Origin: Rathayibacter sp. VKM Ac-2760 | GTDB lineage: Bacteria; Actinomycetota; Actinomycetes; Actinomycetales; Microbacteriaceae | Direction of reading: 5' to 3' | Length of the DNA: 64,000 nt | Assembly: GCF_009834185.1 (NCBI RefSeq) | Contig: NZ_CP047175.1 | Location: forward strand, 1-64,000 | Shown: in pieces, positions 1 to 7,950 of the stretch | Numbering within the stretch: position 1 is the first letter of the stretch | Layout of the letters: every line of letters begins with the position of its first letter | Made by a program: the position numbers and the translations under genes | The notes under the pieces: model-generated | What the model was told of the DNA's origin: nothing | The model's database searches: none | What the model saw: the letters and a program-made list of their open reading frames with translations, nothing else

Positions 1-609
1 GCGGGCGCGCGCCTTGCGGTAGCGCTCCGCGGTGTGGGCGAACTGGCCGGGGTTGGTGGTGGCGACGGTGATGAGGTCGGCGCGCGCCTCCTCGTCGTCC
101 TCGAATTCGAGGATGACCGCGGCCTGGTCCAGGGTCAGCTCGTGCTCGTGCAGCGCGGTCCGGGCAGCCGGGGACTCCTCGATCGCGAGTCCGGCTTTCA
201 CGGTCGCGGCCTTGCTGCCGGTGCGCTTGGCGATGGTCGCGGCCGACAGGCCCTCGAAGGACAGCTGCGCCCATGCCGCGGTGCGGTCGGCGGTGGTGAG
301 TTCGGCGCGCTGGTCGTTCTCGATGATCTGCTGCACGATCCGCTCGGCGGTCTTGTCGTCACCCTCCACGACGTAGACCGGGATCGTCGCGAGGCCGATT
401 TCACGGCTCGCCAGGGTCCGGCGCTGCCCCGCGCGGACGATGACGTTGCCGTGCTCGTCGCGGCGTCCGAGCACCGGCGAGAGGATCCCGCTCTGCCGGA
501 TGGAGTCGATGAACTCCTTCGTCAGCGGGGCGCTGGTGCGGACGTTCTGCTCGATCACGAGGGCGGTCGGGTCGATGTGCTCGATGGTCCCGGTTGCAGT
601 GGTGTTCAC
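1..609 (-). CDS. ParB-like nuclease-domain protein, C-terminus cut by window edge
   Basis: This gene runs off the left edge; 203 codons are visible. The GTG start at 609 is chosen because a GAGGAG ribosome site lies about 8 bases upstream. The N-terminus (about residues 10-90) has the ParB/Spo0J pattern: an IDP..L..NVR opening, then a segment like VRAGQRR and IPVYVVEGDD, and an ENDQR motif. A helix-turn-helix-like stretch (SAATIAKRTGSKAATVKAGL) follows. ParB-family proteins bind DNA, and many plasmid versions act in partition or as CTP-dependent regulators. No ParA lies beside it; the window's ParA at 24292 has its own partner. The leader contains copy 1 of the structured repeat. An accessory plasmid ParB-like role is most likely. 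Confidence 0.8.
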   Translation of the reverse strand, partial: MNTTATGTIEHIDPTALVIEQNVRTSAPLTKEFIDSIRQSGILSPVLGRRDEHGNVIVRAGQRRTLASREIGLATIPVYVVEGDDKTAERIVQQIIENDQRAELTTADRTAAWAQLSFEGLSAATIAKRTGSKAATVKAGLAIEESPAARTALHEHELTLDQAAVILEFEDDEEARADLITVATTNPGQFAHTAERYRKARAR

Positions 610-710
610 GATGGTTTCTCCTCAATCAATGTGCGATCATTGAGGCGACGGGTCCCGTGGTTCTAGTGAAACTACGGGGCTTTTGTCGTCTTCCTGATCG
701 TTTTTCTTTG

Positions 711-997
711 CCTCTCCGGCGGGATGAAATCAATTGAGTGGAGTCGGCGGAGTGACGAGCATTTCGGGCGAAATAAGGGCGCTGGCGCCCGCGTCCGAAA
801 TGCTCGGCACGTAGCCGACGGAGCGAGATAGATTGAAACCGCGGAGAGGTGAAGAAAACGGGGAAACAGGCCGCGTAGCGGCTTCCCCTCGGCGGTGCTC
901 CGTCACCGCTGCGCGGGCGGAGCTCGCGCCCCCGGAACGGGGAAGACCGGGGAGTGTGAGGGGGTCGCCCCTCACGGGCCGGCCCGCAGGCCGGCCC
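711..997 (-). repeat. Structured intergenic repeat, copy 1
   Basis: First copy of a repeat present four times in full and once as a half. In this copy an outer stem pairs CCTCTCCGGCGG (711-722) with CCGCGGAGAGG (839-849). Inside it GAGCATTTCGG pairs with CCGAAATGCTC, and the apical hairpin is GGGCGC-TG-GCGCCC. The tail carries two GC-rich hairpins (956-975 and 976-997) just after the stop codon of the gene at 1009-1458. In the minus-strand direction the core lies in the leader of the ParB-like gene. The inner stem differs in sequence from the other copies but keeps its pairing. Confidence 0.85.
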
Positions 998-1008
998 GCA
1001 CCGCGCGG

Positions 1009-1458
1009 CTATCGGTCGGCGGGCTCGGAGCAGTTGGCGCAGTCGCACGGCCCGCTGGGGTTCTCTGCCCGCTCGACGGCCGCGATCTGCACGGCCTGCT
1101 CCGCCGGGGAGAGCGCCTGCCACCCCTCATCCGCGCGCCGGTTCGACTCGATGCGCGCCGCACGCTCGTCCAGCGTCTCCGGGGTCGGGGTGAGGAAAGC
1201 GGCCAGGGCAGCGCCGGTGTCCTGCTTCTCGGCGGGGGTGAGGAACGCGATCAGCGCGGCGGCGTAGGCGGTGCCGTCGTCGGTGACGGGGAAGCCGCCC
1301 GGTGCCCCTTCGCCGTGAAGGGTGAGCGTGTTGCGGATGTGCGCGAGGATCTCGGCGTCCGTGGCGGTCGCGTCGTCGTCGGACTCGGCGCGGCGGGTGT
1401 CGAGGATGAGGGCGAGCTGTTCGGCCGTGGCGCGGCCGGTATCGGTGGCGGTCTGCAT
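1009..1458 (-). CDS. Small accessory protein with shared N-terminal domain and C-terminal CxCxxC
   Basis: 149-residue protein of unknown function. ATG at 1458 is chosen because homology to the protein at 8124-8789 starts there (DTGRAT.EQ..LI) and an AGAGGGAG ribosome site precedes it. Residues about 6-75 form a module shared with that protein, with the conserved block RNTLTL followed by PGGFPV..DGT and ALIAFLTPA. The rest is different and ends in a CDCANC cysteine cluster that could bind a metal. The leader is copy 2 of the structured repeat; copy 1's GC hairpins follow the stop. This placement suggests a self-contained expression unit. I do not recognise a characterised family. Confidence 0.75.
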   Translation of the reverse strand: MQTATDTGRATAEQLALILDTRRAESDDDATATDAEILAHIRNTLTLHGEGAPGGFPVTDDGTAYAAALIAFLTPAEKQDTGAALAAFLTPTPETLDERAARIESNRRADEGWQALSPAEQAVQIAAVERAENPSGPCDCANCSEPADR

Positions 1459-1495
1459 GGTGTGGGTGCTCCCTCTGGCTGATCGTTTTTCTTTG

Positions 1496-1782
1496 CCTCT
1501 CCGGCGGGAAGAACCGTTTGAGTGGAGGCGGCGCAGTGACGCCCATTCCGGGCGAAATAAGGGTGCGCAGCGACCGCGTCCGGAATGGGTGGCACGGAGC
1601 CGCTGGAGCGAAATAGGTTTGAACCGCGGAGAGGTGAAGAAAACGGGGAAACGGGCCGCGTAGCGGCCTCCCCTCGGCGGTGCTCCGTCACCGCTGCGCG
1701 GGCGGAGCTCGTGCCCCCGGAATGGGGAAGACCGGGGAGCGTGAGGGGGTCGCCCCTCACGGGCCGGCCCGAAGGCCGGCCC
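1496..1782 (-). repeat. Structured intergenic repeat, copy 2
   Basis: Second full copy. The outer stem is 1496-1507 with 1624-1634. The central stem pairs CCCATTCCGG with CCGGAATGGG perfectly, although the sequence differs from copy 1, so both arms have changed together. A GCGGC/GCCGC stem lies below it. The tail hairpins are 1741-1760 (GTGAGGGG/CCCCTCAC) and 1761-1782 (GGGCCGGCC/GGCCGGCCC). It lies between the DUF3560 stop at 1791 and the start at 1458. Confidence 0.85.
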
Positions 1783-1790
1783 TCGCCCCC

Positions 1791-2783
1791 TCAGCTCGCC
1801 GCGGCCGTCTCCGCGACTGCCTCGCGGGCCGCGTCGAGTTCCGCGGCGGTGCGGTGTCCCTGCACGTCGGCGTAGGCGACGGAGTAGGCGCGCGTTCCGG
1901 CGTTCCAGTCCAGGGCCACGGTCACCGTCTTGGGGTTCACGCGGGTCACGACGCTCCACCCGAACTTGTGCTTGATCGCGTCGCCCTTGGCGATCGTCTC
2001 GCGGCTGTGGATCGTCACCTGTCCCGCGGCGGCCTGCGCCTCGCGGACGTCCGACCAGTAGTCGCGCTGGTCCTCGAGCTGCGCCCGCTGAGTGAGCAGC
2101 CGCTCCCGGTAAGCGCCGGTCGCGGGGGCGGTCGTCTCGACGTAGCCGCCGCCGAAGTTGTGCGAGATGCCCTCGATCTTCCGCGTGTAGCCGCGAATGT
2201 CCGTGTCGAGCCGGTCGATCCGGCGGGCGACCATTCCCGGCGCGTAGCGGTGTTCGGTGGTCCCGGCGGCGACGTCGGCGCGGGCGCGGGCGCGGGTCGC
2301 TTCGCGGTCGGCCTCGACGCTGCGACCCATCGCGTTGTGCGCCTTCTCGATCGCGTTCCGGTGCCGCGTCTCCGAGTGGTGGCCGATCTTGATCGGCTCC
2401 CCGCCCTCGGGCAGGCGGCGAAGGGCGCGGCGGGCGGCCTCGTCCGCGTCGTCCGCCTTCTCGGCGCGGCGGTCGGCCTTCGCGTCGAGCGCGTCGACGC
2501 GGGCGGCCTGGCGCTCGATGGTCGCCGCCTCCGCCTCCGCGGTGGAACGGAATGTCTCTTCGGCCTCGATGGTGACCTCGTGTCCGGCGTCGCGCAGGGC
2601 GGTCGCGGCGCGGTTGATGGTCCACCACTTCGGCAGGCGGTCGCGGGACTGGGGGACGTACCAGGCGCTGATGGAGCGGCCCCAGCGCCAGCCGGACGCC
2701 TTCAGGATCTCGGCGGTACCGTCCCCGCGGCTGGTGCCCTCGATGATCGTTCCGGCTTCGGGGGTGTGGGTGATGGTGAGCAT
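1791..2783 (-). CDS. DUF3560 domain protein
   Basis: 330-residue cytoplasmic protein that matches my knowledge of DUF3560 proteins, common on actinobacterial plasmids and phages with no known activity. The N-terminus (about residues 1-60) has the typical pattern: an ITHT..GT opening, then ILK..GWRW and a WY.P.SRD..P.WW block. A long alanine/arginine-rich helical middle (about 70-170) looks like coiled coil. The block GHHSETRHR (about 140) and an RI..L..I..Y......IEGISHN block follow. ATG at 2783 has an AGAAGGAGA ribosome site. It follows the gene at 2813-3178 by 29 bases, so the two probably share a transcript. A degraded second DUF3560 copy lies at 16486-16880. Confidence 0.85.
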   Translation of the reverse strand: MLTITHTPEAGTIIEGTSRGDGTAEILKASGWRWGRSISAWYVPQSRDRLPKWWTINRAATALRDAGHEVTIEAEETFRSTAEAEAATIERQAARVDALDAKADRRAEKADDADEAARRALRRLPEGGEPIKIGHHSETRHRNAIEKAHNAMGRSVEADREATRARARADVAAGTTEHRYAPGMVARRIDRLDTDIRGYTRKIEGISHNFGGGYVETTAPATGAYRERLLTQRAQLEDQRDYWSDVREAQAAAGQVTIHSRETIAKGDAIKHKFGWSVVTRVNPKTVTVALDWNAGTRAYSVAYADVQGHRTAAELDAAREAVAETAAAS

Positions 2784-2812
2784 GCTCTGTCTCCTTCTCG
2801 TCTAGGGGGGGG

Positions 2813-3178
2813 TCAGTCGTTGGTGGCGTAGTCGGCGGGCGTCTCGCTGCGGTCGTGCAGCGCGTAGGCGGCCGGGAACAGGTCCAGCGCTCGCGCGACG
2901 TCGACCGGCACGACGACGTAGGCACCGGAGGCCATGTAGCCGACGCGATCCGCGGGTAGGGCCTCCACGGGCTCGAAGTGCTGCAACGTCACCCCGGGAA
3001 GCCCCGCGAGGCCCTGGCGGGTGATCAGGTGCACGGCCGGGGTCTGCTCGGTCACCGGGTCGCGGCCACCGGCGCCGACGATGACCACCTGACGGGCGGT
3101 CCGGCTGATGCCCTCGACGCCGGGGCTGTGGGTGGTGGTCGTGATGACCTCGGTACGGGTGCCGCGCTGCTGGCTCAT
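2813..3178 (-). CDS. Hypothetical accessory protein
   Basis: 121-residue protein I do not recognise. ATG at 3178 is preceded by AGAGGGAGACACACC. The first 25 residues are polar; the middle (VVIVGAGGRDPVTEQTP and a LITRQGL segment) and a later AYVVVPVDVARAL segment look like a small alpha/beta fold. There is no signal peptide, membrane segment or cysteine motif. Its leader is copy 3 of the structured repeat, and the DUF3560 gene follows closely with no repeat between, so this is the first gene of a two-gene unit. Confidence 0.7.
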   Translation of the reverse strand: MSQQRGTRTEVITTTTHSPGVEGISRTARQVVIVGAGGRDPVTEQTPAVHLITRQGLAGLPGVTLQHFEPVEALPADRVGYMASGAYVVVPVDVARALDLFPAAYALHDRSETPADYATND

Positions 3179-3212
3179 GGTGTGTCTCCCTCTGGCTGAT
3201 CGTTTTTCTTTG

Positions 3213-3472
3213 CCTCTCCGGCGGGAAGAACCGTTTGAGTGGAGTCGGCGGAGTGACGCCGATATCGGGCGAAATAAGCCCGTAGGGCGCGTCCGGGATC
3301 GGTGGCACGTAGCCGGTGGAGCGAAATAGGTTTGAACCGCGGAGAGGTGACGAGAACAGGGAAACGGGCCGCGTAGCGGCCTCCCTTCGGCGGTGCTCCG
3401 TCGCCGCTGCGCGGGCGGAGCTCGCGCCCCCGGAACGGGAATGCCGGGGAGGGTGAGGGGCCGGCCCCTCAC
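3213..3472 (-). repeat. Structured intergenic repeat, copy 3
   Basis: Third full copy. Its core is 3213-3347, with outer stem CCTCTCCGGCGG/CCGCGGAGAGG. The central stem is CCGATATCGG against CCGGGATCGG, which leaves one mismatch and one G-U pair in RNA. The apical hairpin is GCCC-GTA-GGGC, different from copies 1 and 2 but still paired. The tail hairpin is GTGAGGGG-CCGG-CCCCTCAC (3453-3472), with a loop different from copies 1 and 2. The second GC hairpin of copies 1 and 2 is missing. Confidence 0.85.
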
Positions 3473-3562
3473 GGGACGGTGACGCCGGCCCTCCCCCGCG
3501 ATCGACCGCGACGTACTGACTGGCGAACCTGCCTAGAAGTCAGCACGCGCGGCCGGTATGGG

Positions 3563-3967
3563 TCACAGGCACCAGTCCTCGGACCACCCGGAGGGCGGGA
3601 CGACAGCGTGCGCCTCGCCGGTCCAGTGGAGGTAGTAGAGCGTGCTGCCGTAGTCGTGATCCCCGGCGGTGACGTCCATCTGGCGGTTCTCCATGTCCGG
3701 CTCCGCGCTGCTCCACCGGGTCGAGACGTCCACCGCGCGGAGTTCCCCGGAGTCGGTCACGAGCGTCTGGCAGACGGGGCACCGGAGCGCTTCGTGCGTC
3801 TCGCCGTCGTCGGTCACCGTCTCGATCAGCAGCTCGGGGGCCGCTGCCCACACCTGCTGGTGCAGCTCCTCGATCGTGGCGAGCAGTTCCTCCGCGCGGC
3901 TCCCCGGCGTCTCCTGCGTGGTGGTGGCGTCGAGTTCGGTATCGGCGGTCATCGGCGTGGACTGCAT
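3563..3967 (-). CDS. Zinc-ribbon-like accessory protein
   Basis: 134-residue protein. Residues about 30-134 are nearly identical to the C-terminal half of the protein at 8124-8789. The shared blocks are LHQQVWAAAP, ETVTDDGET, RCPVC, RAVDVSTRWS, GDHDYGSTLYYLHWTGEAHAV and P.GWSE. A CPVC pair with charged, aromatic-rich surroundings suggests a small metal-binding fold, but a second cysteine pair is not obvious. ATG at 3967 has AAGGGAG upstream. Copy 4 of the structured repeat lies in its leader and copy 3's hairpin follows the gene. No characterised homologue comes to mind; function unknown. Confidence 0.75.
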   Translation of the reverse strand: MQSTPMTADTELDATTTQETPGSRAEELLATIEELHQQVWAAAPELLIETVTDDGETHEALRCPVCQTLVTDSGELRAVDVSTRWSSAEPDMENRQMDVTAGDHDYGSTLYYLHWTGEAHAVVPPSGWSEDWCL

Positions 3968-4002
3968 GATATGGCGCTCCCTTGTCTGATCGTTTTTTTG
4001 TG

Positions 4003-4256
4003 CCTCTCCGGCGGGCAGAACCGTTTGAGTGGAGGCGGCGGAGTGACGCCGATCACGGGCGAAATAAGCCCGCAGGGCGCGTCCGGGATCGGTGGCACGC
4101 AGCCGGTGGAGCGAAATAGGTTTGTACCGCGGAGAGGAACAAAAAACCTTGAAGCAGTGCCGCGTAGCGGCTCCCGGTCGCCGCAGGCGATGTGCGCGAA
4201 GCGCACTCCGCGCCTCGCGGCGGAACACCGGGGAGGGTGAGGGGCCGGCCCCTCAC
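4003..4256 (-). repeat. Structured intergenic repeat, copy 4
   Basis: Fourth full copy. The core is 4003-4137, the central stem is CCGATCACGG against CCGGGATCGG with one mismatch, and the apical hairpin is GCCC-GCA-GGGC. The tail hairpin is GTGAGGGG-CCGG-CCCCTCAC at 4237-4256. The linker differs most from the other copies. No intact gene lies on its upstream side. Confidence 0.85.
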
Positions 4257-4748
4257 GGGACGGCACCGCCGGCCCTCCCCCGCCGAGAGCTGAGAACCGC
4301 TGTCGGCATCAGATGTAACAATGAACAAATGCGGGAATTAGCGCACCGGACGTGCGCGGAATCGGCATCGACAATGGTGCGCAGCAGCACCGCGACGAGC
4401 GCCGACGCGATCGCGGAAGTACGCGCCGCGATCCCGGAGGATCACGTCATCTTGTACGTGCTCCAGTTCGACGGCAGCCCGGAGTAGGGCTACTCGGCGG
4501 CCGGGGCGGCGCGGGGTGCGCGGCGCGGACGTCGTGACGACTGCGGTCGCGCGGGTGAGGTTCGGGCCGATCGCATCGACCTCGATCACGTAGTCGAGGG
4601 CCGACGACACGGAACGATTGCAGAACGCTGCCACCGAACGATCAACTTCACACGCCCGCGTAGAGCAGGCCAAGGATGCCGATGCGCGGCCCGAGAAGAA
4701 GGATCTGCGCAACGGGTTCGACTATATCTGAGTATGGCCGAGACATTC
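4257..4748. other. Region without an intact gene
   Basis: No convincing gene is present. A 37-codon plus-strand reading frame (4374-4487) and the tail of a charged helical protein (4594-4731) are visible, which suggests decayed cargo between the repeat array and the secreted-protein gene. Confidence 0.5.
4594..4731 (+). pseudogene. Possible C-terminal remnant of a coiled-coil protein
   Basis: An open frame of 45 residues begins directly after an in-frame stop and has no start codon. The peptide is charged and helical (DDTERLQNAATERS, then ARVEQAKDADAR) and ends in NGFDYI before a TGA. It reads like the end of a coiled-coil protein whose front has been lost. The parent family cannot be named. 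Confidence 0.3.
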
Positions 4749-4762
4749 CTAGACATGGCTAG
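4749..4762. promoter_or_regulatory. Palindrome of the CTAGGCATGCCTAG family
   Basis: CTAGACATGGCTAG matches the shared palindrome at 12 of 14 positions. It lies 97 bases upstream of the secreted-protein start at 4859. A match to a set of similar sites (28417, 29795, 31925, 31947) supports an operator. Confidence 0.5.
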
Positions 4763-4858
4763 GTCTCCGAGGATAGGTTCAGCCGCGATGCGCGGGGTCT
4801 CCCGCATCGCGGGGACGGAGCCCGTTTGGTTGGCTCTCTGTCGGGGAAAGAGCAACGT

Positions 4859-6040
4859 GTGAAGAAGCACATCAAGGCGGCCGTCGCGGTCGGCCTGGCA
4901 CTGGCCGTAGCGGTGGGAGGCAGCCCGGCATACGCCGCGGCGACCAAGCCAGACGTCGCTGTATCGAGCAATCCGCAACAGATTCAGGCGACCAGGGTGA
5001 CCCTGCCTCTCGCTCATCCGGTCAAACTGAAAGACGCGGTGTCCTTCGCGTCGAAGCTCGGAACGGCTGTCCGGGCGTTCAGCTTCAACAACGGAGATAT
5101 CGAGGGCGAATACTCGCCCTCCCCCGATCAGAGCGTCGATACCTTCCTCGCGGGGTTCGCCGAGCGCTTCGGAACGCAGCCTGAGGTGACTGGAGTTGTA
5201 ATCGAAGTTCCTCTCGAGCAGGCGCGAATGAGGGCGCAGGCGCGCAGTGCGCCGCTCGACCCCGGGGCAGCGGCTTTCGACGCTCCTCTGGCAACTCTTT
5301 CCGCGAAGCTCGAGCGCTTCGCTACTCCCCCGACCGCGACGGGCGGCGAGATGAGTCGAGCCGCGGCCGCCGCTGGAGACTGGCGACCAAACGACGTGGA
5401 AGGGCAGATCACGAACCAGAATGGTCGAGCCGACTTCTTCATGAGCTACTGGTGGCACAGCGGCAGCGTGCCAGCGCAGATGCCGACGGGGTTCGGTGCC
5501 GAATTCCAGATCGACCTCACCGACTCGTCGCGTCCGTCCGAGACGTCTTCCCGTCCGAACTGTGCCGTCGCGTACAAGGAGAACATGTGGGCGAAGAACT
5601 ACGACTGGAACTGGGCTCTTTACAAGCCTGACTACTCCGCGGCCAGCCAAAGCACGGTCGGCGCGTACGCGGACATAAACGACCTGAGTGACCCCTGCAA
5701 CCGCAACTCGATGGCCATCGGCATGCGGTACCCGCAGAAGATCCAAGCCGCCAACGGCGGGTACGGCGTTATGATCTGGCTCTCCGCCCCCAGGGGGTAC
5801 CGCACTTCCAGCATGGCCACTGGGGTGGTGCAGGCGGTGTCCGACTCGTTCTGCACGACCGGTGCTGGCTCAGGAATGGCACTGACTGACTGCATGGGCG
5901 TTTACGCCGGATCCTGGCCCCTGTCGACGCCGATGACTCGAACGACTCTGGGCGCCACACGGAACTGGTCTGTTCCCGCAAAATGCTGGCAGTCGCAGGG
6001 GAAGGGCCTGGGTACGTTCACACAGCTGACGCCCTGCTAG
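4859..6040 (+). CDS. Secreted protein of unknown function
   Basis: About 393 residues from the GTG at 4859, which has GGGGAAAG upstream and puts a classic signal peptide at the N-terminus (VKKHIKAAVAVG, hydrophobic core, AYAA cleavage region near residue 30). The mature protein has no obvious membrane segment. It carries at least seven cysteines in the C-terminal half (for example RPNCAV, SDPCNRN, FCTTG, TDCMG, AKCWQS, a final C), consistent with disulphides outside the cell. Aromatic segments such as YWWHSG and NYDWNWALYKPDY suggest a beta-rich extracellular domain. It is monocistronic, with a CTAG-type palindrome in the promoter region. No family is recognised. Confidence 0.8.
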   Translation: MKKHIKAAVAVGLALAVAVGGSPAYAAATKPDVAVSSNPQQIQATRVTLPLAHPVKLKDAVSFASKLGTAVRAFSFNNGDIEGEYSPSPDQSVDTFLAGFAERFGTQPEVTGVVIEVPLEQARMRAQARSAPLDPGAAAFDAPLATLSAKLERFATPPTATGGEMSRAAAAAGDWRPNDVEGQITNQNGRADFFMSYWWHSGSVPAQMPTGFGAEFQIDLTDSSRPSETSSRPNCAVAYKENMWAKNYDWNWALYKPDYSAASQSTVGAYADINDLSDPCNRNSMAIGMRYPQKIQAANGGYGVMIWLSAPRGYRTSSMATGVVQAVSDSFCTTGAGSGMALTDCMGVYAGSWPLSTPMTRTTLGATRNWSVPAKCWQSQGKGLGTFTQLTPC

Positions 6041-6169
6041 ATCGACAGCTAGCCATGTGAACAGTGAAGCGCCGGGACGGGTCGTGTAGACCGTCCCGGC
6101 GCTCTGCTGTCCACCAAGCAGCGCTCCCCTTCCTGGACAACTACAGGGTGCCGGTGGGAGGGTGTGGTC

Positions 6170-6211
6170 GTGTCCAAGCCTCAGTATTTGCCTCGTCCGT
6201 GGCGTCGATGA
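6170..6211 (+). CDS. Possible 13-residue leader ORF or frameshifted N-terminus
   Basis: GTG at 6170 follows a good GGTGGGAGG ribosome site, encodes MSKPQYLPRPWRR, and stops at a TGA overlapping the ATG at 6208. The peptide looks like the cytosolic N-terminus of a small actinobacterial membrane protein. It could be a coupled leader, or the true start of the next gene separated from it by a frameshift. Confidence 0.35.
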   Translation: MSKPQYLPRPWRR

Positions 6212-6570
6212 CTCGTGGAGCTCGCGCCACAATCGTCGTGGTGCTGCTGGTGCTTACTGGCCTGTTCGCGGTCCCTGTCGCTGGCGGGCTCTACGAGGCA
6301 CGGGCGCCGGAGTACACGTGCCTGTTCGACCGCCAGGTACCGCCTGCGAACGGAGTCGACTATGAGTGGAACGTGCAGGCGCGGATCACACCGTTCCCGT
6401 TAGGGCTCGAATGTACTTACATCCGGCAGTCTGGCGAGGAGATCGTCGTCGGTCCGGGGTGGTTGCTGACCTTCTTCGCAATGACCGCCGCAGCTTTTGG
6501 CTTGGCATCGGCCACCGCGATGGCCTGGCCAGCTCCTCGAGCGAGCAACCCAACGCGCACGTTAGGTTGA
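6208..6570 (+). CDS. Small membrane protein
   Basis: 120-residue protein of unknown function. ATG at 6208 overlaps the stop of the upstream micro-ORF. Two hydrophobic segments are visible (about residues 8-27 and 79-98), with a roughly 50-residue loop between them containing two cysteines (EYTCLFD and LECTYIRQ) that could form a disulphide outside the cell. ATG 6208 has no ribosome site of its own, so translation probably depends on coupling to the GTG at 6170 or the gene is frameshifted. No recognisable neighbours in an operon. Confidence 0.55.
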   Translation: MTRGARATIVVVLLVLTGLFAVPVAGGLYEARAPEYTCLFDRQVPPANGVDYEWNVQARITPFPLGLECTYIRQSGEEIVVGPGWLLTFFAMTAAAFGLASATAMAWPAPRASNPTRTLG

Positions 6571-6985
6571 CAGTCGGGTAGGCCGGTGTGGGGCGGCCGT
6601 TGACGCTGAACGGGCCTGCACACAGTTGAGCGTCATGGCGGTTCTGCCTCTCACCAGCGGGTGACGGTGGGCGCGTGGGCGCCGGAGAGCGTGGCGTCCA
6701 ACAAGGCGTCGAACCACGCGCTACCAAACCGTCAGCACGGCAGCTGCGCGTACGCGCGCGGCGCCGGCCCGGGGCCCTCTGACCAGTGTCCCGTTCGATA
6801 CCCCCCCTAGCGAACATCTCATCGGACGGGTCTAACAGGACACTCGACGCCGCGAATTTTCGCGGCGCTCCGTGTCGTGTCTATGTGTACCGGTGGACGA
6901 TCCCCTGTCGGTACGGCTCTAGCTGGGTTGGCGTTCGCCGCTCCTGGCGCCACGAGCTGCCCCCCTTCTTCGATACTTTCTCCCC
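6571..6985. other. Intergenic region, nothing recognised
   Basis: About 415 bases without a gene I can support on either strand. It contains no strong hairpin, repeat copy or CTAG palindrome. Confidence 0.5.
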
Positions 6986-7432
6986 ATGACCTCACAAGCA
7001 ACTAGCGGTACGTGGACGAAAAGGAACTGGGCAGGTGTGATGAGCAGCGGGACGTGGGCGATGACGCCTCCAGCGCCAGCGGTAACCCCGCCGGCGCTGC
7101 CAGCACAGCCGCAGTCGCAGGCACGCGCCTGGTGGACTGCCGGAGCCGCCTTCCTCATGCTTCTCCTCCTGGTGGCAGTCGTCGTCGTCACCGTGTACCC
7201 AACGGACGACGGATGGACGGACTTGCCGAAGATTTCCGCCGTGCTATTTGCAGCCGTGGCGGCGGTCCTTGTCATGGCGAAAGAGGTCGCTAAAGCCTTT
7301 GCACTGAGCAGTGGTTTTGACGATGCGTCAAAAAAGAGGTGTGAGGCCATAGCGGGAGGGTGCTCGGTGTTCGCGGTAGTTTTCGGCGCGCCGACGGTGG
7401 CTGCGACGATCTTCGCTCTGATCACGAAGTAG
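6986..7432 (+). CDS. Membrane protein of unknown function
   Basis: 148 residues. A proline-rich cytosolic or external N-terminus (about 1-45) is followed by three hydrophobic segments: about 50-70 (FLMLLLLVAVVVV), 80-98 (ISAVLFAAVAAVLVMA) and 124-146. A charged loop FDDASKKRCE separates the last two. ATG at 6986 is the first start in frame, with no strong ribosome site. No family is recognised. Its stop lies 5 bases before the SRAP start, so the two genes are probably co-transcribed. Confidence 0.65.
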   Translation: MTSQATSGTWTKRNWAGVMSSGTWAMTPPAPAVTPPALPAQPQSQARAWWTAGAAFLMLLLLVAVVVVTVYPTDDGWTDLPKISAVLFAAVAAVLVMAKEVAKAFALSSGFDDASKKRCEAIAGGCSVFAVVFGAPTVAATIFALITK

Positions 7433-7437
7433 CGCGA

Positions 7438-7950
7438 ATGTGCGGCCGCTTCGTCGTCAAGGACAATACCGAGGGCCTGCTCCCTGACCTCTTCACCGGT
7501 GACTTCGCCGGAATGCGCCCGAACTTCAACGTGGCGCCGTCGTCGCCGGTGACCGTCGTTCGTGAGCGCGACGGGGAGCGGTCGGCGCCGATGGTGCATT
7601 GGGGGTTCGTGCCGGTGTGGGCGAAGGACTTCAAGAAGCAGCGGCCGCAGCCGATCAACGCGCGGATCGAGACGGTCGCGAGCTCGCCCATGTTCCGGAA
7701 GGCGTTCGCGACGTCGCGGGTGCTGATCCCGGCGGCCGGCTACTACGAGTGGACGGTCACCGAGACGGGGAAGCAGCCGCACTTCATCTACGAGTCCGAC
7801 GCGGCCCTCGCTATGGCGGGCATCGTGTCGGCGTGGCCGGATCCGTCGAAGGCGGAGGACGATCCGGAGAAGTGGCGACTGTCGACGGCGATCATCACCC
7901 GCGACTCGCACGTCCGGAAAGGTCGGCACAGAGGCGTCGGAGCGAGATAG
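7438..7950 (+). pseudogene. SRAP (HMCES/YedK) gene with truncated 3' end
   Basis: The protein starts MCGRFVV, with the invariant Cys2 that forms the thiazolidine crosslink to abasic sites in single-stranded DNA in the SRAP family. Other family blocks follow: NVAPSSPV, HWGFVPVWA, INARIETV and the ELIPAAGYYEW-type block with the catalytic Glu. A full protein runs to about 220-240 residues and ends with a conserved HDRMP block. Here the sequence diverges right after ITRDSHV (about residue 160) into half a structured repeat and stops after 170 residues. The missing part includes the active-site His region. The truncation coincides with the repeat boundary near 7912. It is probably a relic, though the N-terminal part could still fold partly. 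Confidence 0.85.

Noticed and set aside
956..997. Tail hairpins of the repeats as ordinary rho-independent terminators
   Set aside because: They follow stop codons but lack any T-run, and they are conserved as part of the repeat; termination is possible but not claimed as a separate feature.
1009..2925. Single 638-codon minus-strand frame spanning two gene positions and a repeat
   Set aside because: It runs out of frame through the DUF3560 gene and through repeat copy 2. Homology and the ribosome site place the real start at 1458.
711..4256. Integron attC sites as explanation of the structured repeats
   Set aside because: No clear RYYYAAC / GTTRRRY core pair at the stem ends, no integron integrase in the window, and copies are longer than typical attC. 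The cassette-like arrangement is still noted.
711..4256. CRISPR array
   Set aside because: Repeat units are about 300 bp, few, diverged and separated by genes, and there are no cas genes.
4374..4487. 37-codon plus-strand frame after the repeat array
   Set aside because: No ribosome site or recognisable motif; treated as part of a decayed region.
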